Source: Paenibacillus roseus
Lineage (GTDB): Bacteria > Bacillota > Bacilli > Paenibacillales > Paenibacillaceae
DNA: 64,000 bases
Assembly (NCBI RefSeq): GCF_016424485.1
Contig: NZ_JAELUP010000089.1
Location: 86,957-150,956, forward strand
Reading direction: 5' to 3'
Part shown: piece after piece, positions 1-11,219 of the stretch
Layout: each line of letters starts with the position of its first letter
Position numbering within the stretch: the first letter of the stretch is position 1
Made by a program: the position numbers and the translations under genes
The notes under the pieces: generated by a model
The model's input: only the letters and a program-made list of their open reading frames with translations
Database searches by the model: none
What the model was told of the DNA's origin: nothing

Positions 1-940
<940 letters not shown>

Positions 941-1084
941 ACCGGTTAAAAAAACTGTCGTTGTCAGGAGACTGTGAGCTGTGACCACAAGATGGCTATT
1001 GTCTTCAAAGCGTCCTTCTTGCGGGTCGCAGTTCCACTGGTTTCGACAGTTTATTCAAGCTATGAGGTGAAGTATCCAAGCGGA

Positions 1085-2233
1085 TCATAAAAGCAGGTCT
1101 GAGAACAGCCGGTTAGTTGCGCTATCGGAATGACGCTTCTTTAATGCGTTTATGGCAGGCTCATAGCCGCAAGATAGATCTGCAGCTTTCTGATAAGCAT
1201 CGGCGGCCTTGTCTGGACAACCCAATTGCTCATAACACAGACCCTTATAGTACCATGCCTGAAAGCTTCCGGTCCCTTTCAGCGACAAGTGGGACGTAAT
1301 TTGATCGCCGATCGCCAGGCAATGTTCGAATTGCTCCAACGCTTCGTCAAATTGGTTCATCAAATACAAAATGAGTGCTTTATAAAAATGCAAATCGATA
1401 TAGTCCGGGTAGAGGAGAAGCGCTTTTTCAATCCCTTCCTGTGCAGGCTGCAGATTCCCTGAAGCAATTAACACGGAATATTTGAGTCGGTAGAGAAGAG
1501 AAGGAGGCATTAGCTGGCTCTCGACAAAACGGGCTATAGAAAGGTTCACAAATTTGAATGATTCTTCATAATATTGTAAGCGGGCATATTCAACTGCCAA
1601 ATGGTATTCCATCCAAGGTGAGTGGGTCTGATCACTGATTTCGCGTTGGAGCAAGGCGATATTTCGATGCACTTTGTTTTTTGCGTAAATCACATCATCC
1701 ATATATCCATAATGATGAAATACTGCAGAAATAACAGGTATGTTTTGGTTCAGCAGATAAGGAGCCGCATTCGTCAAGTCAAAGGTTTCATGAATGCGGT
1801 TGATGAATTTGAAGCCGCGATGGTTGCGAATCAGCCGAGGCTGTGTAATGTGGAAGGCGTGATCGGGGTTTGTATCTTTCCCGATGTAATTGACCAAGTG
1901 GACTGCATATATCAGTTCAGTCTCTTGTTTTAACTGCTCACTAAATGCTTTCAAATCAGAGATTGTGCACTGTTCGTCTGCATCCAGCCACATAATCCAG
2001 TCGCCACGGGCATGATTCAGGCCAAAATTGCGTGCTTCAGCAAAGCTGTCGTTCCATGGAAAGCTGAATACCTGTGCATCAAATGTTTTACAGATTTCTA
2101 AGGTATTGTCGCTGGAGCCCGTATCTACGATCACAATCTCATTCACAATATTTTTGACACTGTCCAGACAACGGCCAATAGAGGCCGCTTCGTTCTTGAC
2201 AATCATGCACAGCGATAGTGAAGGCCCCCCCAT
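1085..2233 (-). CDS. Glycosyltransferase family 2 with C-terminal TPR repeats
   Basis: The 382-residue protein opens with the classic GT-A start SLCMIVKNEAASIGRCLDS, followed by IVDTGSSDNT and the metal-binding motif MWLDADE near residue 83. The N-terminal half is a nucleotide-sugar glycosyltransferase fold. The second half is a string of helices resembling tetratricopeptide repeats (for example ALEQFEHCLAIGD and AADAYQKAADLS), often used to hold the acceptor protein. A good ribosome site (AAGGAG) precedes the ATG. It sits between two collagen-like genes, as glycosyltransferases of BclA-type proteins do in Bacillus, so it may glycosylate them; the donor sugar and acceptor cannot be read from sequence. 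A second TPR glycosyltransferase of the same build lies at 13001-14137. Confidence 0.88.
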   Translation of the reverse strand: MGGPSLSLCMIVKNEAASIGRCLDSVKNIVNEIVIVDTGSSDNTLEICKTFDAQVFSFPWNDSFAEARNFGLNHARGDWIMWLDADEQCTISDLKAFSEQLKQETELIYAVHLVNYIGKDTNPDHAFHITQPRLIRNHRGFKFINRIHETFDLTNAAPYLLNQNIPVISAVFHHYGYMDDVIYAKNKVHRNIALLQREISDQTHSPWMEYHLAVEYARLQYYEESFKFVNLSIARFVESQLMPPSLLYRLKYSVLIASGNLQPAQEGIEKALLLYPDYIDLHFYKALILYLMNQFDEALEQFEHCLAIGDQITSHLSLKGTGSFQAWYYKGLCYEQLGCPDKAADAYQKAADLSCGYEPAINALKKRHSDSATNRLFSDLLL

Positions 2234-2460
2234 AGCTCCAACTCCTTATAATCATTTACTACATTATATTCCCATTGTTATACGTATAAGAACAGCAAAT
2301 TAAAAGGACGGCAGGGCGTCTTTGACCATTCCAGCACGATTTGAACAGTGGACGATGTTACGGATACAGCTAGGGGAAAGAAAAGTTTGGGGAAGGTGTT
2401 TCCTTCACGCAGGGGAAGGAATAAATTGTAATGTATTAAATTGAAGAAGGAGTTGGATGA

Positions 2461-3732
<1,272 letters not shown>

Positions 3733-3742
3733 CAACAATCAT

Positions 3743-3783
3743 AAGCAAGCCATACTGCATCCAGGTATGGTTTGCTTTTTTTA
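3743..3783 (+). terminator. Rho-independent terminator after the BclB-like gene
   Basis: A 13-base stem (AAGCAAGCCATAC with GTATGGTTTGCTT, one G-T pair) is followed by a run of T, starting 11 bases after the stop codon. Confidence 0.88.
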
Positions 3784-4017
3784 AAATATATACATTTATA
3801 AAGTTCCCTTTCTAAATGAGCTGAAACGGCTTCTATCGCCAGAACCGGCATGTTTGCATCTTCTGAATTTTTTTAGTTCAGAAAGATAAGCAGTGTGTCA
3901 TATACATAAAAAAACAAAGAAAGGAAGGCGAACGGCAGAGCGATTTCAGAGGTTCATTTGTTTACAGTGTGCTCTACGGGTGTTTATCACTCAATATTTC
4001 AAAAGAGGTGATTGGCT

Positions 4018-4326
4018 TTGTCTCAAGCGTCTATACCTAATATTACCCCTACGATTTCGATTACGATTGGCCAGACAATATCATTGCTCTTGGCTTCCAT
4101 TGCTTTGGAGGAGCTGGCTTTGGCTCACGTAATAAATGCGGAGGCCGAGAAAATTCAATTTGTCGTCGGCACATTAGGCCCGGGGTTAACGCCGCCGGCA
4201 ACTTTGTCGAACTTGCTGACCATTGATGAAAGTGTGAGGCGGACTTTGCAGGAGGTCGTAAGAAAGGAGATTTTGCTGCAGCAGAAGCTGGATTCGGTTC
4301 TAGCCCATGTGTCGGTGACGGTTTGA
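4018..4326 (+). CDS. Small spore-surface leader-domain protein without collagen repeats
   Basis: The protein has 102 residues starting with a TTG codon. This start was chosen over the in-frame TTG six bases upstream because AGAGGTG at 4004-4010 lies seven bases before it and only one base before the other, and because it restores the family start MSQ..IPNI. The sequence aligns along almost its whole length with residues 1-95 of the collagen-like protein at 2464 (SIALEELALAHVINAEAEKIQFVVGTL and a KLDSVL end), so it is the leader domain on its own. Predicted all-helical and soluble, with no signal peptide. By association it is probably a spore coat or exosporium component; the biochemical role is unknown. 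Confidence 0.78.
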   Translation: MSQASIPNITPTISITIGQTISLLLASIALEELALAHVINAEAEKIQFVVGTLGPGLTPPATLSNLLTIDESVRRTLQEVVRKEILLQQKLDSVLAHVSVTV

Positions 4327-4463
4327 ATTCATTCACAGTTTGTAAGGGCGTGTGCGAGGGCGACGATCATTGCGGATCTGTCCTTGACACGTCTTTTTTT
4401 ATAATTTCTTTGGGTAACGCTCATGGAATAAACAAACTGTTCATATATATAGTTGCAGAATTA

Positions 4464-4528
4464 TATATAAGTTGAACGAAAGAAAGTCAGGCAAGGCCTG
4501 CTCCCGTTTCTTTCGTTCAACTTATATA
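4464..4528. repeat. Palindromic intergenic repeat, copy 1
   Basis: A perfect 22-base inverted repeat (outer ends TATATAAGTTGAACG, inner end AAAGAAA) flanks a 21-base centre that itself folds through CAGGC and GCCTG. The AAGTTGAAC ends recur in the repeats at 24006, 25645 and 58219. This copy occupies much of the 420-base gap between the two small leader-domain genes; otherwise that gap shows only a weak hairpin near 4340-4400. Confidence 0.8.
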
Positions 4529-4746
4529 GATCGGTTGCTTCAAAAAAGAGGTTTGTAAATTATGATCGTCCCATGCAGGACGTCTTGTTACATTTTCGGT
4601 CTCGGGTTACATACCTGAGAGCCTCCACTGCCGCTTGTTTTCTTGCCGAATGAGCGCCATGTTGGACTAACGGTTCAAGCAGGCACTTATGATCAATAGC
4701 GCGGATGGCACGAGACGCATTACATAATGAAAGGAAGATGAAAGCG

Positions 4747-5061
4747 ATGAGTATGCCGAATGTCCCGGATATTACGCCTGAAATTATTTTGAAAAGGCCC
4801 GAGGTTGTCAATCTTCTTCTTACTTCTATCGCTCTGGAAGAAATCGGTCTGTCCCATATTATTAATGCCGAAGCGGAAAAGTTGCAAAAGGTTATTCATG
4901 AGCATTGCTTCAGCCTGGGCGACGCCATACGGATCAATGACAGTGTGGACCGGTTGCTTCGAAATGTAATCAAGAATCAGATGCTGCTCCATTTTAAGCT
5001 GGAGGACGTCCTGAAACTGGAAGGGCATTGTGAATTTATAGAGGAGTGTATCGAAGAGTAG
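4747..5061 (+). CDS. Small spore-surface leader-domain protein (paralogue)
   Basis: The protein has 104 residues from the ATG at 4747. Two upstream in-frame ATGs (4705, 4738) are rejected because AAAGGAAG at 4730-4737 lies nine bases before 4747 and because MSMPNVPDITPEI matches the family start. The core [20 protein letters not shown] is nearly identical to the leader of the collagen-like protein at 2464. The tail is acidic with two cysteines (HCEFIEECIEE), and another cysteine lies in HEHCFS, unlike the paralogues, so disulphide cross-linking in the spore coat is possible. It is followed closely by the next paralogue, probably in one transcript. Confidence 0.78.
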   Translation: MSMPNVPDITPEIILKRPEVVNLLLTSIALEEIGLSHIINAEAEKLQKVIHEHCFSLGDAIRINDSVDRLLRNVIKNQMLLHFKLEDVLKLEGHCEFIEECIEE

Positions 5062-5079
5062 GAGCAAAGGAGGATCAAG

Positions 5080-5493
5080 ATGGAGATCAAAGGAAAGGTA
5101 CCCTCCCAGCCCATCCCAACAATGAACGAAGCAGTATCTCATCTGATCGAATCCATTGCATCGGAGGAAAAAGCACTATCTAGACTATTGGATACGGAAG
5201 CGGAGCACATCCGTACCTTTTCAGAAGAGAATCTTGGCCGCGGCGTCTCTTCAATTGAAGACATTATTAAATTTAACCATTCTGTCATTCAGTTCATGGA
5301 TTCTGTCGTCATGGCGGAATGGATGCTGCTCAAAAAGCTTGATACGGTACTTCAACTGGAGTTGCAGGGAGCGGACGGCCATTATATTGCGGAGAGCAGA
5401 GATCGGGGCGAGCACAACGGGGGGCGGCGCCAGGTGCCGGATGATCTGGAGGACATGAGGTATGCGGAATGGGAGGAATACGATGAATGGTGA
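5080..5493 (+). CDS. Divergent leader-domain protein with acidic/aromatic tail
   Basis: The protein has 137 residues and is preceded by a strong ribosome site (AAAGGAGG) 18 bases after the previous stop. Residues about 1-96 follow the same helical pattern as the upstream paralogues (LIESIASEEKALSRLLDTEA and the LLKKLDTVL end) but are more diverged. The tail is charged and ends in a Trp/Tyr/Glu-rich stretch (YAEWEEYDEW). The protein is expected to be soluble and spore-associated like its neighbours; the function is not known. Confidence 0.72.
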   Translation: MEIKGKVPSQPIPTMNEAVSHLIESIASEEKALSRLLDTEAEHIRTFSEENLGRGVSSIEDIIKFNHSVIQFMDSVVMAEWMLLKKLDTVLQLELQGADGHYIAESRDRGEHNGGRRQVPDDLEDMRYAEWEEYDEW

Positions 5494-5508
5494 TAAGAGG
5501 TGGAGACT

Positions 5509-6264
5509 GTGGAGAGCATAACAGCCCTCGATTATAAGCCTTCTCTCAAGCGGTTGACCGCCTCTGTTATCTGTATTTGCACAGGACTGGCAGAACGGGC
5601 CGTTGAAGGGTCGAATAGGGAAAACCGGCTCCTTGAATTTCAAATGATGGATATGCTGCATACGCTCGTCCAACTTCATATTCAAAGTCAGAGAAAGCAA
5701 AATTCGATGGCCTATGTGGATGCCGAAATGGGTAGACATGCTGTCGATACCGACCATGGCAGCGGGCATGCATACCTGCATTATGAAATGCTGCCGGAAC
5801 TGGATCGGTTCAAGACTCTACTATCGCAAAAGCCGCTTCAAAACCGGTATTGCTCAAACCGTATCCTGGACAGCCTGAATGATTTGAGTTCCTGTTACAT
5901 ACAGCCGCAAATGAAGGAAGAAACCTGTATGCTGCCGGAAGACCCGCATGATTTCGCACGACGGGATCAAGAGCGAAGTGAAGACTTTGAAGACTTTGAA
6001 GACTTTGAAGATTTTGAAATAATTGCAGACTATGAAGAACAACAGCCGAACAGGGAAGTGGATAATCAGGACTGGCAAGAGTTGAAGGACATAGCAGGAG
6101 AACTTGCAGGCAGACCGCGAATCGAAATTACGGAGGAGGTGTTGCGGGAGAATGCGCCTGTCCGGCAAAAGCGCTCCCCCGCAACACAGCCGCCAGTATT
6201 TTTCAATAAAGTAAGCGTTACAATCGGTCAAGCCAAGTATACCCGATTTTTGAAATCTCCTTGA
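5509..6264 (+). CDS. Hypothetical acidic protein of the spore-surface cluster
   Basis: The protein has about 251 residues. The GTG at 5509 is preferred to the GTG at 5500 because AAGAGGTGG at 5495-5503 is properly spaced only for the later one. Residues about 1-60 are helical and may be a very diverged copy of the leader domain in the preceding genes; this is weak. The middle carries DFE repeats encoded by a tandem 9-base unit, and the C-terminus (VFFNKVSVTIGQAKYTRF) looks like a short beta segment. No catalytic motif, signal peptide or membrane segment is seen. It is the last gene of the run and converges on the acyltransferase-glycosyltransferase gene. Confidence 0.65.
   Translation: MESITALDYKPSLKRLTASVICICTGLAERAVEGSNRENRLLEFQMMDMLHTLVQLHIQSQRKQNSMAYVDAEMGRHAVDTDHGSGHAYLHYEMLPELDRFKTLLSQKPLQNRYCSNRILDSLNDLSSCYIQPQMKEETCMLPEDPHDFARRDQERSEDFEDFEDFEDFEIIADYEEQQPNREVDNQDWQELKDIAGELAGRPRIEITEEVLRENAPVRQKRSPATQPPVFFNKVSVTIGQAKYTRFLKSP
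5980..6015 (+). repeat. Tandem 9-base repeat inside the acidic protein gene
   Basis: Four consecutive units of GAAGACTTT (the last is GAAGATTTT) encode repeated Glu-Asp-Phe. Such in-frame microrepeats can vary in copy number between strains. Confidence 0.9.
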
Positions 6265-6274
6265 CTTTGAAAGG

Positions 6275-6320
6275 ATAGAAGAACCCTCTGAGACGCGAGC
6301 GTTTCGGAGAGTTCTTCTAT
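6275..6320. terminator. Long hairpin between convergent genes
   Basis: ATAGAAGAAC pairs with GTTCTTCTAT, and the stem continues inward with a few mismatches around GCGAGC. It lies between the convergent ends of the acidic protein gene and the minus-strand fusion gene and may serve both. There is no clear T-run, so termination is inferred from position. Confidence 0.45.
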
Positions 6321-6375
6321 GCCATGAGCGTCGGATCGGAAGGTACAGGCCAGTCGCCGATCTATGAATAATAGC

Positions 6376-7857
6376 TTATGAAGAGGCGTGCCTGGAGGTT
6401 ATGCGATGAATCTGTTCCAGAGCCTCCAGGTAATAGGGCTCGCTCCCATAATGCTCGTTGAAATAGGACTCGAAACCTTCCAGCTTCCCGGAGCCGCTGG
6501 CTGCAAAGCGCTGGAACCATGGCAATATGAAGGAATAGAAGACCCGCTGTTTGTCGGCCCGGATGCCGTCTTCTGATAAACCCCGCCCCGCAAAATGCTG
6601 CAATATCCGCTGGTAGCTGTCAATGAACACCTTGCCGAAGTTGTAGCTGGCGGTATCGTTGCCGGCATAGGTGAACATGCTGCGGTGTACGACGCAAAAT
6701 TTGGGATTTCGCTCCAGCATGGCATACTGCCAATAGATTTGGTTAAAGGAGGAGTCGAGGTACAGGCTTTTATCCTCAATTTGCTCCCAATCTTCGCGGC
6801 GCAGAATAGTTGCGGATATGAAGGAGGAATAGATGGAGGATTTGTGCAAAAATGCTTCAAGCCCTTCATCTGCTTCGACGAGACCGGTAGGCTGAAGCAA
6901 GTCAATATGAATGACAGAGCAGTTCTTGTACGTATGCAGCACATGAAGCAGAGGGATGAGCGTTCCTTGTACATAGAAATCGTCATCGCCTTGGATTTTA
7001 AGAAATTTCCCCTTGCCCTGCCCCACAACGTGCAAAATATTCGGATCGGCGCCGATGTTCTCTGCATTGCGCTCATAATGAAGGCCGGGATATTGCTCGG
7101 CATAGCGTTTGAGCACTTCGGGGGTCTCGTCGTCGGATGCATTGTCGCTCACCCGCACCTCAACGAGGTCGGTGTCACCGATCTGCGAATAGATCGATGC
7201 CAGACACTGCTCAAGATCGCGCGCCCGGTTATACGTCGGAATACAAATTGAAAGCAGCGGTTGTTCTTTTCTCCGTTCCAGTATACGGCCAGCCTCCCGC
7301 TTGGAGCGGGTGCGCAGCCATTGTCCGGAACCAGGGTCGTATACTCTTAATATTTTGGCGGGAGAACCTCCGACAACGCAGTAGTCCGGCACATCTCCCG
7401 TTACGACACTGTTGGCTGAAATTACGCTGCCCTTGCCGATCTTTACATGACCCACAATGACCGCATTAGCTCCAATCCAGGCGCCTTCCCCGATTTCGAC
7501 GCGGTTGGAATACGAGGTAATTCCCTGGGAATGAATCGGGATGCCGACCTCGCGATATTGATGATCGGTGTCGGAAATATAAACATTGGGACCAGTCAAA
7601 ACATTAGCTTTGAATTCTACTTGATTTACTGCGGATATGACCAGTCCCAGATTGCATTGTGTGCCGTCCCCAATAATGATTTTCGGGCTTGCCCCGAGTC
7701 CCGGACTAATGACATTAAACCAGTAATGCGCCCGGATAAATACATTGCTGCCAATGGACACATCTTCGGGATATACGAATTGCCCGCCTTCCTGAACAAA
7801 AGTATTCGATCCGAAACGGTGAAACCGCGCGGCCAGTTCCTCGCTGATAAAGGTCAT
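6376..7857 (-). CDS. Fusion of hexapeptide-repeat acyltransferase and family 2 glycosyltransferase
   Basis: The protein has 493 residues from the ATG at 7857. A GTG six bases upstream abuts the AAAGGAGG ribosome site and is less likely. Residues about 1-180 form a left-handed beta-helix of hexapeptide repeats (IGSNVFIRA, IGEGAWIGANAVIVG, VGGSPAKILRVY), the fold of acetyltransferases that modify sugars. From about residue 200 a GT-A domain begins with LSICIPTYNRARDLEQC, continues with VSDNASDDET and has a DDD motif (IQGDDDFY) for the metal and nucleotide-sugar. One polypeptide may therefore both transfer a sugar and acylate it. It is divergent from the CDP-sugar operon, with 136 bases between them. 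Substrates are unknown. Confidence 0.88.
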   Translation of the reverse strand: MTFISEELAARFHRFGSNTFVQEGGQFVYPEDVSIGSNVFIRAHYWFNVISPGLGASPKIIIGDGTQCNLGLVISAVNQVEFKANVLTGPNVYISDTDHQYREVGIPIHSQGITSYSNRVEIGEGAWIGANAVIVGHVKIGKGSVISANSVVTGDVPDYCVVGGSPAKILRVYDPGSGQWLRTRSKREAGRILERRKEQPLLSICIPTYNRARDLEQCLASIYSQIGDTDLVEVRVSDNASDDETPEVLKRYAEQYPGLHYERNAENIGADPNILHVVGQGKGKFLKIQGDDDFYVQGTLIPLLHVLHTYKNCSVIHIDLLQPTGLVEADEGLEAFLHKSSIYSSFISATILRREDWEQIEDKSLYLDSSFNQIYWQYAMLERNPKFCVVHRSMFTYAGNDTASYNFGKVFIDSYQRILQHFAGRGLSEDGIRADKQRVFYSFILPWFQRFAASGSGKLEGFESYFNEHYGSEPYYLEALEQIHRITSRHASS

Positions 7858-7993
7858 GTGCACCCTCCTTTGGAAATCAGTAAACTATTTTTTACTGATT
7901 ACATATACATAAAGGAAGCTGTTTATTCCATATTCGCAGAAAAGGGCTGCGAAGCTGCAAGTCATCAATGCCCGCTAGGAGGAACTGCATTTC

Positions 7994-9316
7994 ATGAAGG
8001 ATTCTGGACAACAACTGCGCGAGCAAATTTTGCGGCTTACTGCGGATTATTATGCCGACCAGTGGCCGCGGCGCGCCTTTCAGCCAGGCAAGGAATATAT
8101 CCCTGTCAGCGGCAAAGTATTCGATGCAGAGGAACTGTCGGTTCTCGTCGATTCCTCGCTTGATTTTTGGCTGACAGAGGGAAGATACGCCCGCCAGTTC
8201 GAACGGGAATTCGCTGCGTACATGAAGCAGCGCTATGCGCTGCTGACCAATTCCGGCTCAAGCGCGAACCTGCTTGCCTTCTCGGCGCTTACCTCTCCGC
8301 AGCTTGGCAGCAGGCAACTGCAGCCGGGAGACGAGGTCATTACGGTTGCTGCGGGCTTCCCTACAACTGTAAATCCGATGATTCAGCATGGCATGGTTCC
8401 GGTATTTATTGATGTCGATATCCCGACCTACAACATCGACACGAAGCTCCTGGAAGCAGCTATAAGCAGCAAGACGAAGGCCATTATGGTGGCTCATACG
8501 CTAGGCAATCCGTTCAATCTGAACGAGGTCAAACGAATTGCCGACAAGTATGGACTATGGCTGATTGAAGACTGCTGCGACGCGGTTGGCTCGCTCTATG
8601 AAGGCCAGCAGGTCGGCACATTCGGAGATTTGGCAACGGTCAGCTTCTATCCGGCACACCATATTACGATGGGTGAAGGAGGGGCAGTTCTTACCTCTAA
8701 TGCGAGGCTGAAGAAGATTACCGAATCTTTCAGGGACTGGGGCAGAGATTGCTGGTGCAAGCCCGGCAAGGACAATACTTGCGGTCGCCGCTTCGGCTGG
8801 GAACTGGGGACACTGCCGTGCGGGTATGACCACAAATATACGTACAGCCATATCGGCTACAACCTCAAGGTGACAGATATGCAAGCGGCAGTGGGAACGG
8901 CACAGCTCAAGAAACTGCCCCAGTTTGTAGAACAGCGCAAGGTCAATTTCAATTATTTGAAGACGGCATTAGAGCCGCTGGAGCATGTGCTCATTCTGCC
9001 GGAGGCGACGAAAGGCAGTGATCCGAGCTGGTTTGGCTTCCCTATTACAGTCAGGGAGGGAGCGCCGCTATCCCGCAATGAACTTGTAGAGGCGCTGGAG
9101 AGTCACAAGATTGGAACCCGGCTGCTGTTTGCCGGCAACTTGCTGCGTCAACCGGCCTATAAGGATATTGTGCATCGGGTAGCCGGTCCGCTGACGAATA
9201 CGGATGTCATTATGAACCGGACCTTCTGGATTGGCGTGTACCCGGGGCTGACCGAGCCAATGCTCCGGTATATGGCGGATGTGCTTCACAAGCTTCTCGA
9301 AGGGAGGACCCTATGA
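7994..9316 (+). CDS. rfbH: CDP-4-keto-6-deoxyglucose 3-dehydratase (E1, RfbH/AscC family)
   Basis: This 440-residue enzyme has the DegT/DnrJ/EryC1 aminotransferase fold but is the dehydratase type. The PLP-binding lysine is replaced by histidine ([14 protein letters not shown], His about residue 222), the hallmark of sugar 3-dehydratases. A cysteine set (DCWC near residue 253, TCGRR, LPCGYD) fits the [2Fe-2S] site of E1 enzymes, which distinguishes it from ColD. E1 uses PMP to remove the C3 hydroxyl of CDP-4-keto-6-deoxyglucose, with a flavin/iron-sulphur reductase partner (E3) finishing the reaction. No E3 gene is seen in the window. AGGAGG precedes the start. The stop overlaps the rfbF start (ATGA). 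Confidence 0.9.
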   Translation: MKDSGQQLREQILRLTADYYADQWPRRAFQPGKEYIPVSGKVFDAEELSVLVDSSLDFWLTEGRYARQFEREFAAYMKQRYALLTNSGSSANLLAFSALTSPQLGSRQLQPGDEVITVAAGFPTTVNPMIQHGMVPVFIDVDIPTYNIDTKLLEAAISSKTKAIMVAHTLGNPFNLNEVKRIADKYGLWLIEDCCDAVGSLYEGQQVGTFGDLATVSFYPAHHITMGEGGAVLTSNARLKKITESFRDWGRDCWCKPGKDNTCGRRFGWELGTLPCGYDHKYTYSHIGYNLKVTDMQAAVGTAQLKKLPQFVEQRKVNFNYLKTALEPLEHVLILPEATKGSDPSWFGFPITVREGAPLSRNELVEALESHKIGTRLLFAGNLLRQPAYKDIVHRVAGPLTNTDVIMNRTFWIGVYPGLTEPMLRYMADVLHKLLEGRTL

Positions 9317-10080
9317 AGGTTGTACTGCTGGCAGGAGGGTACGGTACACGCATCAGCGAGGAGACGCATCTGAAGCCCAAGCCGATGATCGAGATCGGAG
9401 ATAAGCCGATTTTATGGCATATCATGAATATTTTTTCCAAACATGGCTTTCGGGAGTTCGTGATTTGTCTCGGCTACAAGGGCCATGTCATTAAGGAATA
9501 CTTTGCCCATTATTATTTGCACGGGACCGATGTCACCTTTGACTTCGGCAATCATAATCAGCGGATTGTCCATGATCGTTATCTGGAGCCGTGGAAAGTG
9601 ACGCTGGTGGAGACCGGACGGGACACGATGACAGGCGGGCGGCTGAAGCGGGTTCAGAAATATGTGGGACAAGAGCCATTCCTGATGACTTACGGAGACG
9701 GGCTTGCGGATATTGATATCGGGGCGCTGGTAGAGTTCCATAAGTCTCACGGGAAGCTGGCCACGGTTACGGCGGTGCAGCCACTGGGGCGCTTCGGCGC
9801 GTTGCAACTGGAGGATACGTTGTCGGTCAAGGGGTTTATGGAGAAGCCGCGCGGGGACGGGGGTTGGATGAACGGAGGCTTTTTTGTACTGGAGCCTCAG
9901 GTGCTGAACTACATTGACGAGGACAGCGAAGTGTGGGAGCAGCGTCCGCTCAGGCAACTGGCCGAGGAAGGACAACTGATGGCATATAAGCATAGCGGCT
10001 TCTGGCAGCCGATGGACACGCTGCGGGACAAAAACTACCTGGAGGAGTTATGGGCTTCAGGGCGTGCCAGTTGGAAATAA
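9313..10080 (+). CDS. rfbF: Glucose-1-phosphate cytidylyltransferase
   Basis: The 255-residue length is normal for the family. The nucleotidyltransferase signature [19 protein letters not shown] is at residues 7-25, with the PKPM stretch that contacts the phosphates; later motifs include [28 protein letters not shown] and [11 protein letters not shown]. It joins glucose 1-phosphate and CTP to give CDP-glucose, the first committed step to CDP-dideoxy sugars. The start overlaps the rfbH stop by four bases, implying translational coupling, with GGGAGGA as ribosome site. Confidence 0.95.
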   Translation: MKVVLLAGGYGTRISEETHLKPKPMIEIGDKPILWHIMNIFSKHGFREFVICLGYKGHVIKEYFAHYYLHGTDVTFDFGNHNQRIVHDRYLEPWKVTLVETGRDTMTGGRLKRVQKYVGQEPFLMTYGDGLADIDIGALVEFHKSHGKLATVTAVQPLGRFGALQLEDTLSVKGFMEKPRGDGGWMNGGFFVLEPQVLNYIDEDSEVWEQRPLRQLAEEGQLMAYKHSGFWQPMDTLRDKNYLEELWASGRASWK

Positions 10081-10100
10081 GCGAAGTGAAAGGTGAGAAC

Positions 10101-11180
10101 ATGTCAAATTTCTGGAAGGGACGCAAGGTGCTGGTGACCGGTCATACCGGCTTCAAGGGAAGCTGGCTGTCCGTGTGGCTTCATTCACTGGGCGCAGAGG
10201 TAACCGGGTATGCACTGGCGCCTGCTCATGAGGCCAGCCTGTTTGCGCGATGTGAAGGCGAATCGTGGATGAAATCCGTCATCAGTGATATACGCGATTA
10301 TCCGGCGCTTGCCAGAACGGTGCGGGAGGCACAGCCCGAGGTCGTGATCCATATGGCGGCTCAGCCGTTGGTACGGCATTCATATCGCGCTCCTGTCCAT
10401 ACGTATGAGGTCAATGTCATGGGAACGGTGCATGTGCTGGAAGCGGTTCGGGAAGCGGCCCTGGACGGCGCTTCTATTCGGGCTGTTCTGAATGTGACGA
10501 CGGACAAATGCTACGAGAATCGAGAATGGCCCTGGGGCTACAGGGAGAATGACGCGCTTGGCGGGTACGATCCTTATTCCAACAGCAAAGCATGTTCGGA
10601 ACTGGTTACGTCCGCTTACCGCAGCAGTTACTTTAATCCCGCGCACTATGAGCGGCATGGGGTAGGGGTGGCCACGGCGAGGGCGGGCAATGTGATCGGC
10701 GGCGGCGACCTGTCGGAGGACCGTCTTCTTCCCGATTGCGTTCGCGCGTTGCAGGGCAATCAGAAGCTCCGTATCCGCAGTCCTTATGCCACGCGCCCTT
10801 GGCAGCACGTGCTGGAGCCGCTGCACGGCTACATTCTGCTGGCGCAGAAACTCGTCGAGCGGGGGCCTGCAGGGGCTGGAGCCTGGAACTTCGGTCCGGA
10901 TGAGGAGAGCGTTCGCAATGTCGAATGGGTGGCCGCCAAGGTTGGGGAACTGTGGGGCAATCCGTCTTTCCATGAGCGGGACGATCAAGCTCATCCGCAT
11001 GAAGCTGCCGATTTGAAGCTGGACAGTTCCAAAGCGAGACGGGAGCTTGGCTGGCGTCCGCGGTGGAAGGTAGAACGGGCGCTGGAGAAGACGATCGAAT
11101 GGTTTCAGGAACTGGCGAAGGGTACGCCTGCGAAAGCATTGTGTCTGAGGCAGATTGATGAGTACGGGAGAGACGGGTAA
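10101..11180 (+). CDS. rfbG: CDP-glucose 4,6-dehydratase
   Basis: The protein has 359 residues from the ATG at 10101, chosen because AAAGGTGAG lies just upstream and the Rossmann fold starts soon after (VLVTGHTGFKGSWLS). An earlier ATG would overlap rfbF and add an unrelated tail. It is a short-chain dehydrogenase/extended family member with NAD-binding TGxxGxxG and catalytic YDPYSNSK (YxxxK), plus NVTTDKCYENREW typical of RfbG. It oxidises C4, dehydrates, and reduces C6 of CDP-glucose to CDP-4-keto-6-deoxyglucose, the substrate of RfbH. It lies in one operon with rfbH and rfbF. Confidence 0.94.
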   Translation: MSNFWKGRKVLVTGHTGFKGSWLSVWLHSLGAEVTGYALAPAHEASLFARCEGESWMKSVISDIRDYPALARTVREAQPEVVIHMAAQPLVRHSYRAPVHTYEVNVMGTVHVLEAVREAALDGASIRAVLNVTTDKCYENREWPWGYRENDALGGYDPYSNSKACSELVTSAYRSSYFNPAHYERHGVGVATARAGNVIGGGDLSEDRLLPDCVRALQGNQKLRIRSPYATRPWQHVLEPLHGYILLAQKLVERGPAGAGAWNFGPDEESVRNVEWVAAKVGELWGNPSFHERDDQAHPHEAADLKLDSSKARRELGWRPRWKVERALEKTIEWFQELAKGTPAKALCLRQIDEYGRDG

Positions 11181-11219
11181 CAGTCAGACAGCCAGACACC
11201 AGGAGAGGAGGGTACCCAC

